Below, in pieces: positions 56,221 to 64,000 of a stretch of 64,000 bases of DNA. Location: contig NZ_JAUOPN010000003.1 in NCBI RefSeq assembly GCF_030547005.1, positions 1-64,000 on the forward strand, read 5' to 3'. Under the pieces are notes generated by a model that was not told where the DNA came from, made no database searches, and worked only from the letters and a program-made list of their open reading frames with translations. Position 1 is the first letter of the stretch; each line of letters begins with the position of its first letter. This DNA is from Maribacter sp. 1_MG-2023. Its GTDB lineage: Bacteria; Bacteroidota; Bacteroidia; Flavobacteriales; Flavobacteriaceae. A program made the translations under genes and the position numbers.

Positions 56221-58581
56221 AGCATCCATTAAATCTTGGTAGGTATATGTCTTTTCTGGTTCTTGTTCTCTTTTGTAAAGAATCTCTGCACGTATAGCTT
56301 TTAAGCCAGATACACCTTGCAACCCTTCTAGCTCTACAATTTCTATATTGTTGGTAAAGCAGCCTTTAGATTTTAAGAATTTAATATATCTTAAATATTC
56401 TAATTCATCTTTCTTTTGAGAATACACAATAGAAAGCATCCCTTTTTGCGTTAACCTTTGATCGGTACCTTTAATATAAGATTTATCGATTCTTTTTTTG
56501 ATTACCTCGTAACGTGCATTGTAAGTACCATCAACATCAAACTGCTTTTCGTCCATTCTAAAGCGAATAGATAATGATGTATTATACACCAATATCAACG
56601 AAGCGGCATCTAACGGTACCGGTAATTTTGGTTTTAGTGAGTAATGTTCATTTTCCATTTCAACCATTACCTGCAATTGCCACAACCTTAAGTTATTAAG
56701 ATATAATGGATTATATTCTTTGCTTTCTGATATTGATGCACCAATGTATAAATTATGCTCTATACCGTCTGTTTTGTAACGCTCATAATAATGAGGAAAC
56801 ATTGCCTGAGCGCTTTCTTGTCTTTTATCAATAACCGATGAAAGCTTTTTATTAATCAATGTTACACTTTCGTCATAGTTCTTTCTATGATCATAGTAAG
56901 ACCCCGTACCCATATCAATTTTAGATTCATATTTTAAAATATGAATCTCTATATCTTTATCAGACTTTTTTAGATGCGCAAAAACAGGAGATATTTCGTC
57001 ATGTACAAAATCAAAAATAGCCTGCTCACTATTCGTATAAAGTATTTCCTTAATACTCTCTAGATGATTATTTACCCTAAAAATTAATTCCTCGTAGATT
57101 GGCAGATTCCATGTTTTTAAGGCAATATTAAGCACATTATCTATTTCAGAAAGTTGTATCATCAAATCTCGCTGAATAGCTAAATTTCTAGCTTGCGAAG
57201 AATCTTTTATATCTATTTGACCAAATAGGGGATAGACATCTTTAAAAACGATTTCTTTAAATGAAGGAGACCTACCTTCAGTTTCATCTAAAATAAATTT
57301 CTTGGCTTCTTCTTGAAATCTCCAATAAACTGAAGTATGTACAGATGTGCACTCATTTTGTATGATAGCGTCTATTCTATTATTTTCTTCAGTTTTAGTA
57401 CGTACTACAGCAGAGACAATAAATGGCAATACATCATCTAACTTTTGTGCATTTACACCATTAAGCACTCCTTTCTTTTCAGAAACAATTTCTAAAACTC
57501 CTAAAAGATTATTTTCATAAGCTATGGGAGCAAAAATAGCACTTTGTATTCCTTGTTCTTTCAAGCCCTTATAGGGATTCAAATTACCAGACTGCTCCAC
57601 TTTACGATTCATGTCGGCAATAGTAAAGTATGAGTTGCTATCAATTAATTTTTCATAAGAATCTTCACATAAAGCAGACTTGCAGTTCATATGATGCTCC
57701 CCTCCTAAAAGAAAACTTTCAAAGCCCATACCTGCAACTTCTTCAAACTCATTTTTCATAGCATCAAAAGATGCAAAACCTACTTTAATATTCGGTAATC
57801 TAAAAAACGACTTAAAAGTTTCCTGCAAATCGTGCATGAAATTTGTAGGCTGTATTGTATTCTTAGAAATCAATTTTGACTTAATATTCGAAATTGCCTG
57901 TTCCATAGTTACATCGAACAAATTGGCAATTACAAAACCTTTGGATATAAAACTCTCTGGCGGAATCTTTTCCATCCAAAGTTTTATATCATTTGGGCTA
58001 GCCAATAATTCATCTACATCTTCTTGAGTAATCTCTTTAGCTTTCTCTGTAGGAATAATGTCAATAAAATCGGCATTATATAAAATACGATAATGGCGCA
58101 TTACACCATTTGCATCTGGAATATCATAAAAATAAGGGCGACTAAAATCTAAATGATAACCATAGTAATAATTCAACACCACTACGCAGCTCATGATATA
58201 ATCCATATCATCCCCAACATTTCTTAACTCTGGCACATAATCATCACCTGCTTCTTCAATAATTTTTTGAAAACGTTTAGATGACTTTATAATCATATCT
58301 TGATAAGGCAACGTTGCTACCTTTATCTCGTTGCCACTTAAAGCTTCTGTAAATGTATCTTGTAGAATATGATTAATGAGATCTTTATTTGTCTCTAATA
58401 AAGTAAAATCTGAAAAACCATTACGCAGTTCAGGAAAACCTTTTTCAATAGACAAAATTCGTTCAGCAGTAGCCGCCAAAAAAGGATCATCACCCTTCAA
58501 ATGTTCATCATACTTCTCTAGAAGTTTTTCAAAACTTATGAGGTGCTTAACCGGCATTATCTTTCTCTCCTGCTTTCCCAT
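56209..58581 (-). CDS. GAF-domain protein of unknown function
   Basis: A 790-aa cytoplasmic protein. A GAF-like region is visible around 260-400 (CEDSYEKLIDSNSYFTIADMN, then GIQSAIFAPIAYENNLLGVLEI). The rest is helical without motifs I know; the C-terminal 250 residues are rich in charged residues. No output domain such as a kinase or cyclase is seen. A second in-frame Met eight residues later (58557) could be the start. Convergent with the HD-PycTM gene. Confidence 0.72.
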   Translation of the reverse strand: MGKQERKIMPVKHLISFEKLLEKYDEHLKGDDPFLAATAERILSIEKGFPELRNGFSDFTLLETNKDLINHILQDTFTEALSGNEIKVATLPYQDMIIKSSKRFQKIIEEAGDDYVPELRNVGDDMDYIMSCVVVLNYYYGYHLDFSRPYFYDIPDANGVMRHYRILYNADFIDIIPTEKAKEITQEDVDELLASPNDIKLWMEKIPPESFISKGFVIANLFDVTMEQAISNIKSKLISKNTIQPTNFMHDLQETFKSFFRLPNIKVGFASFDAMKNEFEEVAGMGFESFLLGGEHHMNCKSALCEDSYEKLIDSNSYFTIADMNRKVEQSGNLNPYKGLKEQGIQSAIFAPIAYENNLLGVLEIVSEKKGVLNGVNAQKLDDVLPFIVSAVVRTKTEENNRIDAIIQNECTSVHTSVYWRFQEEAKKFILDETEGRSPSFKEIVFKDVYPLFGQIDIKDSSQARNLAIQRDLMIQLSEIDNVLNIALKTWNLPIYEELIFRVNNHLESIKEILYTNSEQAIFDFVHDEISPVFAHLKKSDKDIEIHILKYESKIDMGTGSYYDHRKNYDESVTLINKKLSSVIDKRQESAQAMFPHYYERYKTDGIEHNLYIGASISESKEYNPLYLNNLRLWQLQVMVEMENEHYSLKPKLPVPLDAASLILVYNTSLSIRFRMDEKQFDVDGTYNARYEVIKKRIDKSYIKGTDQRLTQKGMLSIVYSQKKDELEYLRYIKFLKSKGCFTNNIEIVELEGLQGVSGLKAIRAEILYKREQEPEKTYTYQDLMDALKE

Positions 58582-58691
58582 GGTTGAGTTAGTCTACTAA
58601 TTGGGCGTAAAGTTACAAAATATACCAAGTTTTTTAAGGCTCTAAGCCCTATGGTTGACTGGATTTTCGGATATTTAACGAAAAATAGCCC

Positions 58692-59591
58692 ATGTCATCG
58701 GATAGTAGACTTACAAGAGCTTACAATAATGCTAAAGTTATTCCGTTTGACGACTCTTCAAAATTCATACTTTTTAGCGATTGCCATAGAGGAGACAACA
58801 GTTTTGCCGATGAATTTGCCAACAATAGAAACATCTATTATCATGCGCTAAAATTCTACTATGCTGAAGGATTTGATTATTGCGAACTTGGTGATGGCGA
58901 TGAACTTTGGGAAAACATTCATTTCGAGTCTATTTTTGAAGCTCATAAAAATGTATTTAAGCTATTAAAACAATTTCATTTAGAGCATAAACTGCATATG
59001 ATATGGGGCAATCATGATATGGTCTACAAAGATGAAGCCTATGTTAAAAAACATCTTTCTAGTTATTTTGAACCTATAGACGACAAAGACAAATCGCTTT
59101 TTGAAGGCATAAAATATCATGAGGCGCTTATTTTAAAAAATAAAGAAACCCAACAAGAGGTCTTTCTTACCCATGGGCATCAAGCAGATTGGTGGAACTA
59201 CACTTTTTGGCGCTGGGGACGATTTTTGGTACGTATTCTTTGGAAGCCCTTACAAGTTTGGGGTATCGCCGACCCAACTTCGCCCGCTAAAAACTATACA
59301 GAACTTATTAAAGTAGAACGTCGCACAAAAAAATGGATTCTAAAAAATGACTTAAAAATTACCGTTGTAGGTCATACCCATAGACCACGTTTTCCTGAGC
59401 CTGGTGATATTCCTCTTTTTAATGATGGAAGCTGTGTTCACCCAAGAAGTATTACCGGTATTGAAATTGAAAAAGGATGTATTTCATTAATAAAGTGGCA
59501 AATAAATACTACTGATGACGGCACATTACGAGTAGTTCGTATTTTATTAGAAGGTCCGCAGAAACTAAAAGATTATATCGAAAACAAATAA
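58692..59591 (+). CDS. Metallophosphoesterase
   Basis: A 299-aa calcineurin-like phosphoesterase with FSDCHRGDN (metal Asp/His), ELGDGDELWEN, IWGNHD, LTHGHQADWW and VVGHTHRPRF in order. It resembles the UDP-diacylglucosamine hydrolase-like subgroup in its GDGDELWE segment, but the substrate is not clear. No signal peptide. Divergent from the GAF gene across 110 bp. Confidence 0.87.
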   Translation: MSSDSRLTRAYNNAKVIPFDDSSKFILFSDCHRGDNSFADEFANNRNIYYHALKFYYAEGFDYCELGDGDELWENIHFESIFEAHKNVFKLLKQFHLEHKLHMIWGNHDMVYKDEAYVKKHLSSYFEPIDDKDKSLFEGIKYHEALILKNKETQQEVFLTHGHQADWWNYTFWRWGRFLVRILWKPLQVWGIADPTSPAKNYTELIKVERRTKKWILKNDLKITVVGHTHRPRFPEPGDIPLFNDGSCVHPRSITGIEIEKGCISLIKWQINTTDDGTLRVVRILLEGPQKLKDYIENK

Positions 59592-59786
59592 GCTAAAAAA
59601 CGCTTCACTATCTCAAACAGTGCTTTCCTGACAATTATTAAATATGTACCAATAAAACTATTTTAATAAGAATACCTTCTTTACAAGTCAATTTTATTTT
59701 AAATTCATTAAAAAATTACTGAATTAATTGTGACTTTATCAAAAAAATGGTTTCTTAATAAGTACAATCAATTAAACCTTATAAAA

Positions 59787-60479
59787 ATGAAAAAATTTAT
59801 TGCAGAGTTTATCGGCACATTATGGCTGGTATTAGGTGGTTGCGGTAGTGCCGTACTTGCCGCAGGTTATCCAGAATTAGGTATTGGCTTTGCCGGTGTC
59901 GCTTTAGCGTTTGGTTTAACCGTAGTTACTATGGCATATGCCATAGGTCATATTTCTGGCTGTCATTTAAACCCAGCTGTAACAATTGGTGTTTGGGTAG
60001 GTGGACGCTTTGATGGTAAAGACGTTTTGCCATATATCGTTGCTCAGGTATTGGGCGGTATTGCTGGTGCGGCCATACTTTTTCTTATTGCTTCGGGTAA
60101 ATCAGATTACGTTTTAGGCGGATTTGCATCTAACGGATTCGGAGAACATTCACCTGGTGGATACAGCATGACTTCTGCTTTAATCATAGAAGTAGCTATG
60201 ACGTTTATGTTCTTATTTGTTATTTTAGGTTCTACCTATACAAAAGCACCAAGAGGATTTGCCGGTTTGGCTATTGGACTTTGTCTTACACTAATACACT
60301 TAATAAGTATCCCTGTAACAAATACATCGGTAAACCCTGCACGTAGTACAAGTCAGGCTTTATTCGCTGGTGGTTGGGCTATAGATCAACTTTGGTTATT
60401 TTGGCTAGCACCTATTGTTGGAGCTGTTTTAGCCGGAATAGTTTACAAAGCTATTTCACCAGAAATAACTGATAAATAA
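59787..60479 (+). CDS. aqpZ: Aquaporin Z
   Basis: A 230-aa major intrinsic protein with six helices and both NPA half-loops: HLNPAVTIG and [12 protein letters not shown], with the Arg after the second NPA and a narrow-filter composition as in water-selective channels. I start it at ATG 59787 ([11 protein letters not shown]), the standard start of AqpZ; the frame extends to a GTG at 59730. Its own terminator follows. Confidence 0.93.
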   Translation: MKKFIAEFIGTLWLVLGGCGSAVLAAGYPELGIGFAGVALAFGLTVVTMAYAIGHISGCHLNPAVTIGVWVGGRFDGKDVLPYIVAQVLGGIAGAAILFLIASGKSDYVLGGFASNGFGEHSPGGYSMTSALIIEVAMTFMFLFVILGSTYTKAPRGFAGLAIGLCLTLIHLISIPVTNTSVNPARSTSQALFAGGWAIDQLWLFWLAPIVGAVLAGIVYKAISPEITDK

Positions 60480-60496
60480 TAACTTTTTTTTAGTTC

Positions 60497-60538
60497 AAGC
60501 TCATCATGTTTAGTTTAAATATGATGAGCTTTTTTTTT
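60497..60538 (+). terminator. Rho-independent terminator after aqpZ
   Basis: AAGCTCATCAT (60497-60507) pairs with ATGATGAGCTT (60521-60531), 13-nt loop, run of T. Strong separation from the gntP operon. Confidence 0.92.
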
Positions 60539-60580
60539 ATGGTATATTTAGAGAATCAACTAAACTAACTCAATTCAAAT

Positions 60581-61897
60581 ATGCCTTTATTTATCGTTAT
60601 TCTAGGAATTCTACTCCTGTTTCTTCTCATTGCAAAATTCAAACTAAATGCCTTTATCACTTTTATCATCGTCTCTTTATTCGTTGGTATTGCCGAGGGT
60701 ATGGAACCCATTAGTGTGGTCGACTCCATTCAAAAAGGTATCGGTAATATTTTAGGATTTCTTGTCATTATTTTAGGCCTTGGTGCCATGCTAGGTAAGT
60801 TGGTTGCCGATAGTGGTGCAGCACAACGCATTACCACAAAATTGGTAGAGAAATTCGGGAAAAAGAACATTCAATGGGCGGTTGTATTGACCGGTTTCAT
60901 TGTTGGTATACCCATGTTCTACTCTGTAGGTTTTGTAATTCTAGTTCCTCTTGTTTTCACTATTGCAGCAGCTACAGGTCTACCTCTTTTATATGTAGGC
61001 TTACCAATGCTAGCTTCTTTATCGGTAACACATGGCTATTTACCTCCGCACCCAGCACCAACAGCTCTTGCATCTATGTTTAATGCCGATATTGGTAAAA
61101 CACTGTTATACGGAATCATAGTAGCGATACCCGCAATAATCGTTGCCGGACCATTACTTTCAAGAACCTTAAAAGGAATTAACGCAACACCGCTTAAAGA
61201 ATTTTTAAACCCTGTAGTTTTAAAGGAAGATGAAATGCCGAGTATGGCGAATAGCATAATCAGTGCACTTTTACCTGTTATCCTAATTGCAGTTGCTGCA
61301 TTAGCTCAGCTTTTACTCCCTGCAGATTTCTTTCTTACCAAGATTTTAGTTTTTATGGGCAACCCAGCTATTGCCATGCTTATTGCCGTTTTAGTTGCTA
61401 TTTACACTTTAGGTTTAGGTCAAGGAAAAAGTATGAAAGAGGTCATGGATTCTGTTGGTAGTGCAATTACCGGTATAACCATGGTACTTCTTATTATTGC
61501 TGGCTCTGGCGCATTAAAACAAGTATTAATAGATAGCGGTGTAAGCGAATATATTGGTGGAATATTAGAGCAATCATCAATCTCACCATTAATATTAGCT
61601 TGGTTGATCGCTACGATTATACGGGTTTGTGTTGGATCTGCGACTGTAGCTGGTTTAACCGCTGCAGGTATCGTGCTACCACTTGTTCAAGGTACAGGGG
61701 CTAGTCCTGAATTAATGGTTTTGGCGATAGGGTCTGGTAGTTTAATGCTATCTCATGTTAACGATAGCGGATTCTGGTTATTTAAAGAATACTTTAATCT
61801 ATCGGTTAAAGACACTTTAAAAAGTTGGACCGTGATGGAAACAACCGTTGGCGTTATGGGATTGATAGGTGTTCTTATTATTAATACATTTATTTAA
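60581..61897 (+). CDS. GntP family permease (gluconate:H+ symporter family)
   Basis: A 438-aa inner-membrane transporter with about 12-14 helices of the GntP family (GLGAMLGKLVADSGAAQRI; HGYLPPHPAPTALASMF; GSLMLSHVNDSGFWLFKEYF). Members carry gluconate and related acids. The downstream genes (RidA, PLP enzyme, dipeptidase) suggest an amino-acid-derived substrate such as D-amino or hydroxy acids. First gene of a four-gene operon. Confidence 0.9.
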   Translation: MPLFIVILGILLLFLLIAKFKLNAFITFIIVSLFVGIAEGMEPISVVDSIQKGIGNILGFLVIILGLGAMLGKLVADSGAAQRITTKLVEKFGKKNIQWAVVLTGFIVGIPMFYSVGFVILVPLVFTIAAATGLPLLYVGLPMLASLSVTHGYLPPHPAPTALASMFNADIGKTLLYGIIVAIPAIIVAGPLLSRTLKGINATPLKEFLNPVVLKEDEMPSMANSIISALLPVILIAVAALAQLLLPADFFLTKILVFMGNPAIAMLIAVLVAIYTLGLGQGKSMKEVMDSVGSAITGITMVLLIIAGSGALKQVLIDSGVSEYIGGILEQSSISPLILAWLIATIIRVCVGSATVAGLTAAGIVLPLVQGTGASPELMVLAIGSGSLMLSHVNDSGFWLFKEYFNLSVKDTLKSWTVMETTVGVMGLIGVLIINTFI

Positions 61898-61914
61898 TAT
61901 TTAAAAAATTGCAC

Positions 61915-62376
61915 ATGAAACCTTCTGAAAAAATTAAAGAATTGGGATTGATTTTACCACCTGCTCCACCTCCTGCAGGGTTATACAAACCTGTTTTAGT
62001 CGTTGACCATTTTCTATATATTTCTGGTCAGGGCCCTATGCAAAATAACGGTTCATTGATTGTTGGTAGAGCCGGTCATGATATGACTATGGAAGAGGCT
62101 AAAGTTGCCGCAAGGCAAGTTGCATTAACCATGCTTTCTACGATACAAACTCATTTTGGAGATATCGATAAAATTAAAAGAATTGTAAAAACCTTGGGGA
62201 TGGTGAATTCCACTCCTGATTTTGGTCTACAACCTTTGGTCATTAACGGTTTTAGCGAACTCATGGCTGATATTTTCGGACCCGATAATGGAGTAGGTGT
62301 TCGTAGTGCTGTTGGTATGATTTTACCCGGTGGAATTCCTGTTGAAATTGAGGCTCATTTCGAATTACATCATTAA
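61915..62376 (+). CDS. RidA family enamine/imine deaminase
   Basis: A 153-aa RidA/YjgF-type protein (YISGQGPMQ, and VEIEAHFELHH at the end). It removes reactive enamine/imine intermediates made by PLP enzymes, which fits the next gene. ATG 61915 is chosen over TTG 61909. The gene lies 17 nt after the permease gene. Confidence 0.88.
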   Translation: MKPSEKIKELGLILPPAPPPAGLYKPVLVVDHFLYISGQGPMQNNGSLIVGRAGHDMTMEEAKVAARQVALTMLSTIQTHFGDIDKIKRIVKTLGMVNSTPDFGLQPLVINGFSELMADIFGPDNGVGVRSAVGMILPGGIPVEIEAHFELHH

Positions 62377-62381
62377 CAGTT

Positions 62382-63494
62382 ATGGCAAACGAAAATTGGT
62401 ATTCTATAGATAAAACAGACGGAGTTATTTCTCCTTCCTTATTGGTGTATCCAGATAGAATTCTACATAACATCGACTTGATGATTTCTATGATTGGTGA
62501 TGTAAATCGGCTACGTCCGCATGTAAAAACCTATAAAAATGCCAATATCATCAACATGCAGATGGAGCGCGGAATTCAAAAATTCAAATGCGCCACTATT
62601 GCTGAAGCAGAACTACTTGGTGACTGCGATGCTGTTGACGTATTATTAGCAATGCAACCCGTTGGTGCAAACGCAAAGCGTTTTATTGAATTGATTAAAA
62701 AATACCCGAGCACCAAATTCTCGACCATTGTAGATAATTCTAAAACACTTAAAATTCTTAGTGAACTTGCAAAATATCATCACATTAAAATTCCGCTTTG
62801 GGTAGATATTAATAATGGTATGAACAGAACAGGAATCATACCAGACCACGATGCTTTAGAATTGTATACTCAATTATATGAGAATAAATACTTAATTACA
62901 GAAGGACTTCACGTTTACGATGGTAATTTGCGCAATACAGATGTTACCCTTAGAGAGCAAGATTGTAATACAGCTTTCGAAGCGGTAATCGACTTAAAGA
63001 AAAGTATTGAAGATAAAAACATACCTAGCCCAAAAATTGTAGTTGGCGGTTCACCAACGTTTCCTTTTCACTGTAAACGCCAAAATGTTGATACCAGCCC
63101 CGGAACAACACTTCTTTGGGATTCTGGTTATGGAAATCTATTTCCAGAAATGGGCTTTTTACCAGCTGCAATATTGTTTACAAGAATAGTAAGCAAACCA
63201 ACTACTGGTATTCTATGTTTCGATCTTGGTCATAAATCGGTTGCTCCTGAAATGCCCTTTCCTAGAATTGAATTTTTAGACTTAAAACACAGTAAACAAA
63301 TAAGCCAATCTGAAGAGCATTTAGTGGTAGAGTATGATGATCTGACTATCCCAGAAGTGGGTGATGTTCATTATGCCATACCTAAGCATATTTGCCCAAC
63401 TGTTGCAAAATACGACACACTTACAGTGATAAAAGATAAAGCCGTTATCGACTATTGGCCGGTAACCGCCAGAACACAAAAAACTACTATTTAA
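62382..63494 (+). CDS. D-threonine aldolase/D-serine dehydratase-like PLP enzyme
   Basis: A 370-aa fold-type III PLP protein. The PLP lysine is in RLRPHVKTYKN (Lys49), and WVDINNGMNRTG and VVGGSPTFPFH are family segments; the C-terminal domain has the metal-type VGDVHYAIPKHICPT. It likely splits or dehydrates D-beta-hydroxy amino acids. Six nt after the ridA gene and two before the dipeptidase gene. Confidence 0.88.
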   Translation: MANENWYSIDKTDGVISPSLLVYPDRILHNIDLMISMIGDVNRLRPHVKTYKNANIINMQMERGIQKFKCATIAEAELLGDCDAVDVLLAMQPVGANAKRFIELIKKYPSTKFSTIVDNSKTLKILSELAKYHHIKIPLWVDINNGMNRTGIIPDHDALELYTQLYENKYLITEGLHVYDGNLRNTDVTLREQDCNTAFEAVIDLKKSIEDKNIPSPKIVVGGSPTFPFHCKRQNVDTSPGTTLLWDSGYGNLFPEMGFLPAAILFTRIVSKPTTGILCFDLGHKSVAPEMPFPRIEFLDLKHSKQISQSEEHLVVEYDDLTIPEVGDVHYAIPKHICPTVAKYDTLTVIKDKAVIDYWPVTARTQKTTI

Positions 63495-63496
63495 TC

Positions 63497-64000
63497 ATGA
63501 TTATATTCGATGCCCATTTAGACCTTTCTATGAATGCCATGGACTGGAATCGCGACCTGACTTGGTCTATTGATGAAATTAGAAAAAGTGAACAGGGTTT
63601 AACCGATAAACCTGGCCGTGGTACTAATACCGTTTCTTTAGATGCGATGAGAAAGGGGAATGTCGGACTCTGTATGGCGACGCAAATTGCTCGTTATGTG
63701 CATAAAGACAATAGCCTGCAGGGATGGAAATCGCCCCAACAGGCATGGGCGCATACCCAAGGGCAGCTAGCGTGGTATAAAAGCATGGAAGATGCCGGTG
63801 AAATGGTTCAGATTACCAACAAAACCCAACTTGATGCGCACTTAGCACTTTGGAAAACGGACGAAGAAAAGAAGCCTATTGGCTATTTACTTAGTCTTGA
63901 AGGTGCAGATTCTATCGTTGATATCTCATACCTTCAGAAAGCTTATGATTCAGGCTTAAGAGCTATTGGTCCGGCACATTATGGTCCGGGTACTTATGCT
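63497..64000 (+). CDS. Membrane dipeptidase (M19 renal dipeptidase family), partial
   Basis: The frame is open to the window end (168 residues visible). The start FDAHLDLSMNAMDWNRDL has the metal-binding DAHLD, followed by YLLSLEGADSIVD with the bridging Glu, as in M19 dipeptidases. These cleave dipeptides, often with D-residues at the second place, which fits the D-amino-acid enzyme next to it. C-terminal part is outside the window. Confidence 0.88.
   Translation, partial: MIIFDAHLDLSMNAMDWNRDLTWSIDEIRKSEQGLTDKPGRGTNTVSLDAMRKGNVGLCMATQIARYVHKDNSLQGWKSPQQAWAHTQGQLAWYKSMEDAGEMVQITNKTQLDAHLALWKTDEEKKPIGYLLSLEGADSIVDISYLQKAYDSGLRAIGPAHYGPGTYA

Noticed and set aside
55003-58581. Complete Pycsar operon
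   Set aside because: The effector-like domain is present, but the neighbour is a GAF protein without any cyclase motif.
1-64000. CRISPR arrays, tRNA or rRNA genes, IS elements, prophage
   Set aside because: No regularly spaced repeats, cloverleaf-like sequence, transposase or phage gene could be recognised by reading the window.

Overview
The window is about 64 kb of AT-rich chromosomal DNA from a member of the Bacteroidota, almost certainly a marine-type Flavobacteriaceae (Maribacter/Zobellia-like). The evidence is the SusC/SusD pair, lipoproteins with Bacteroidota-style signal peptides, promoter boxes of the TAnnTTTG type, VCBS/ASPIC proteins, and the flavobacterial arginine and mevalonate gene orders. 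I see no phage, IS element, CRISPR array, tRNA or rRNA.

Layout. 0.3-7.3 kb: a YHYH lipoprotein and partners, a SAM methyltransferase, a DUF885 lipoprotein, a SnoaL-like protein and an arginase/agmatinase-type ureohydrolase. 7.4-8.7 kb: a polytopic membrane glycosyltransferase. 8.8-20.3 kb: a complete arginine plus proline biosynthesis cluster: Arg-rich leader peptide, GNAT acyltransferase, argG, argC, proC, argD, proA, proB, argF-type carbamoyltransferase, a small membrane protein, argB, argE and argH. Its acyl-ornithine carbamoyltransferase has Ser at the position that separates acetyl- from succinyl-ornithine enzymes, which points to the N-succinyl version of the pathway. 20.3-24.9 kb (minus strand): mevalonate decarboxylase, a GHMP mevalonate-type kinase, a UbiA prenyltransferase, a pseudouridine-synthase-like protein with an altered active site, and a 5'-truncated yihY remnant. 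25.0-28.0 kb: TspO, DUF1697, a BaiN-like flavoprotein and a GDPD lipoprotein.

27.3-41.2 kb is an alpha-glucoside/maltose-type utilisation locus: lacI, pgmB, GH65 phosphorylase and cytoplasmic GH13 on the minus strand, with divergent SusC and SusD. A LacI-like palindrome sits just upstream of the susC promoter box. A sodium/solute symporter follows beyond a long non-coding spacer. 41.5-51.2 kb is a lipoprotein operon: two large VCBS/ASPIC proteins, a vanadium-haloperoxidase-like PAP2 protein, a GyrI-like protein and a beta-propeller-like protein. 51.2-59.6 kb is rich in phosphohydrolase and signalling domains: a 1240-residue phosphoesterase/outer-membrane-barrel fusion whose central part looks to me like an atypical kinase fold, an HD-PycTM fusion, a GAF protein and a second metallophosphoesterase. 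59.8-64 kb: aquaporin, then a catabolic operon of GntP permease, RidA, a D-threonine-aldolase-like PLP enzyme and a membrane dipeptidase cut by the window end.

The points I would follow first are the arginine leader peptide (8804-8890), the hidden kinase-like domain in 51223-54945, the HD-PycTM fusion without a cyclase, and the pseudouridine-synthase paralogue with an altered catalytic motif.
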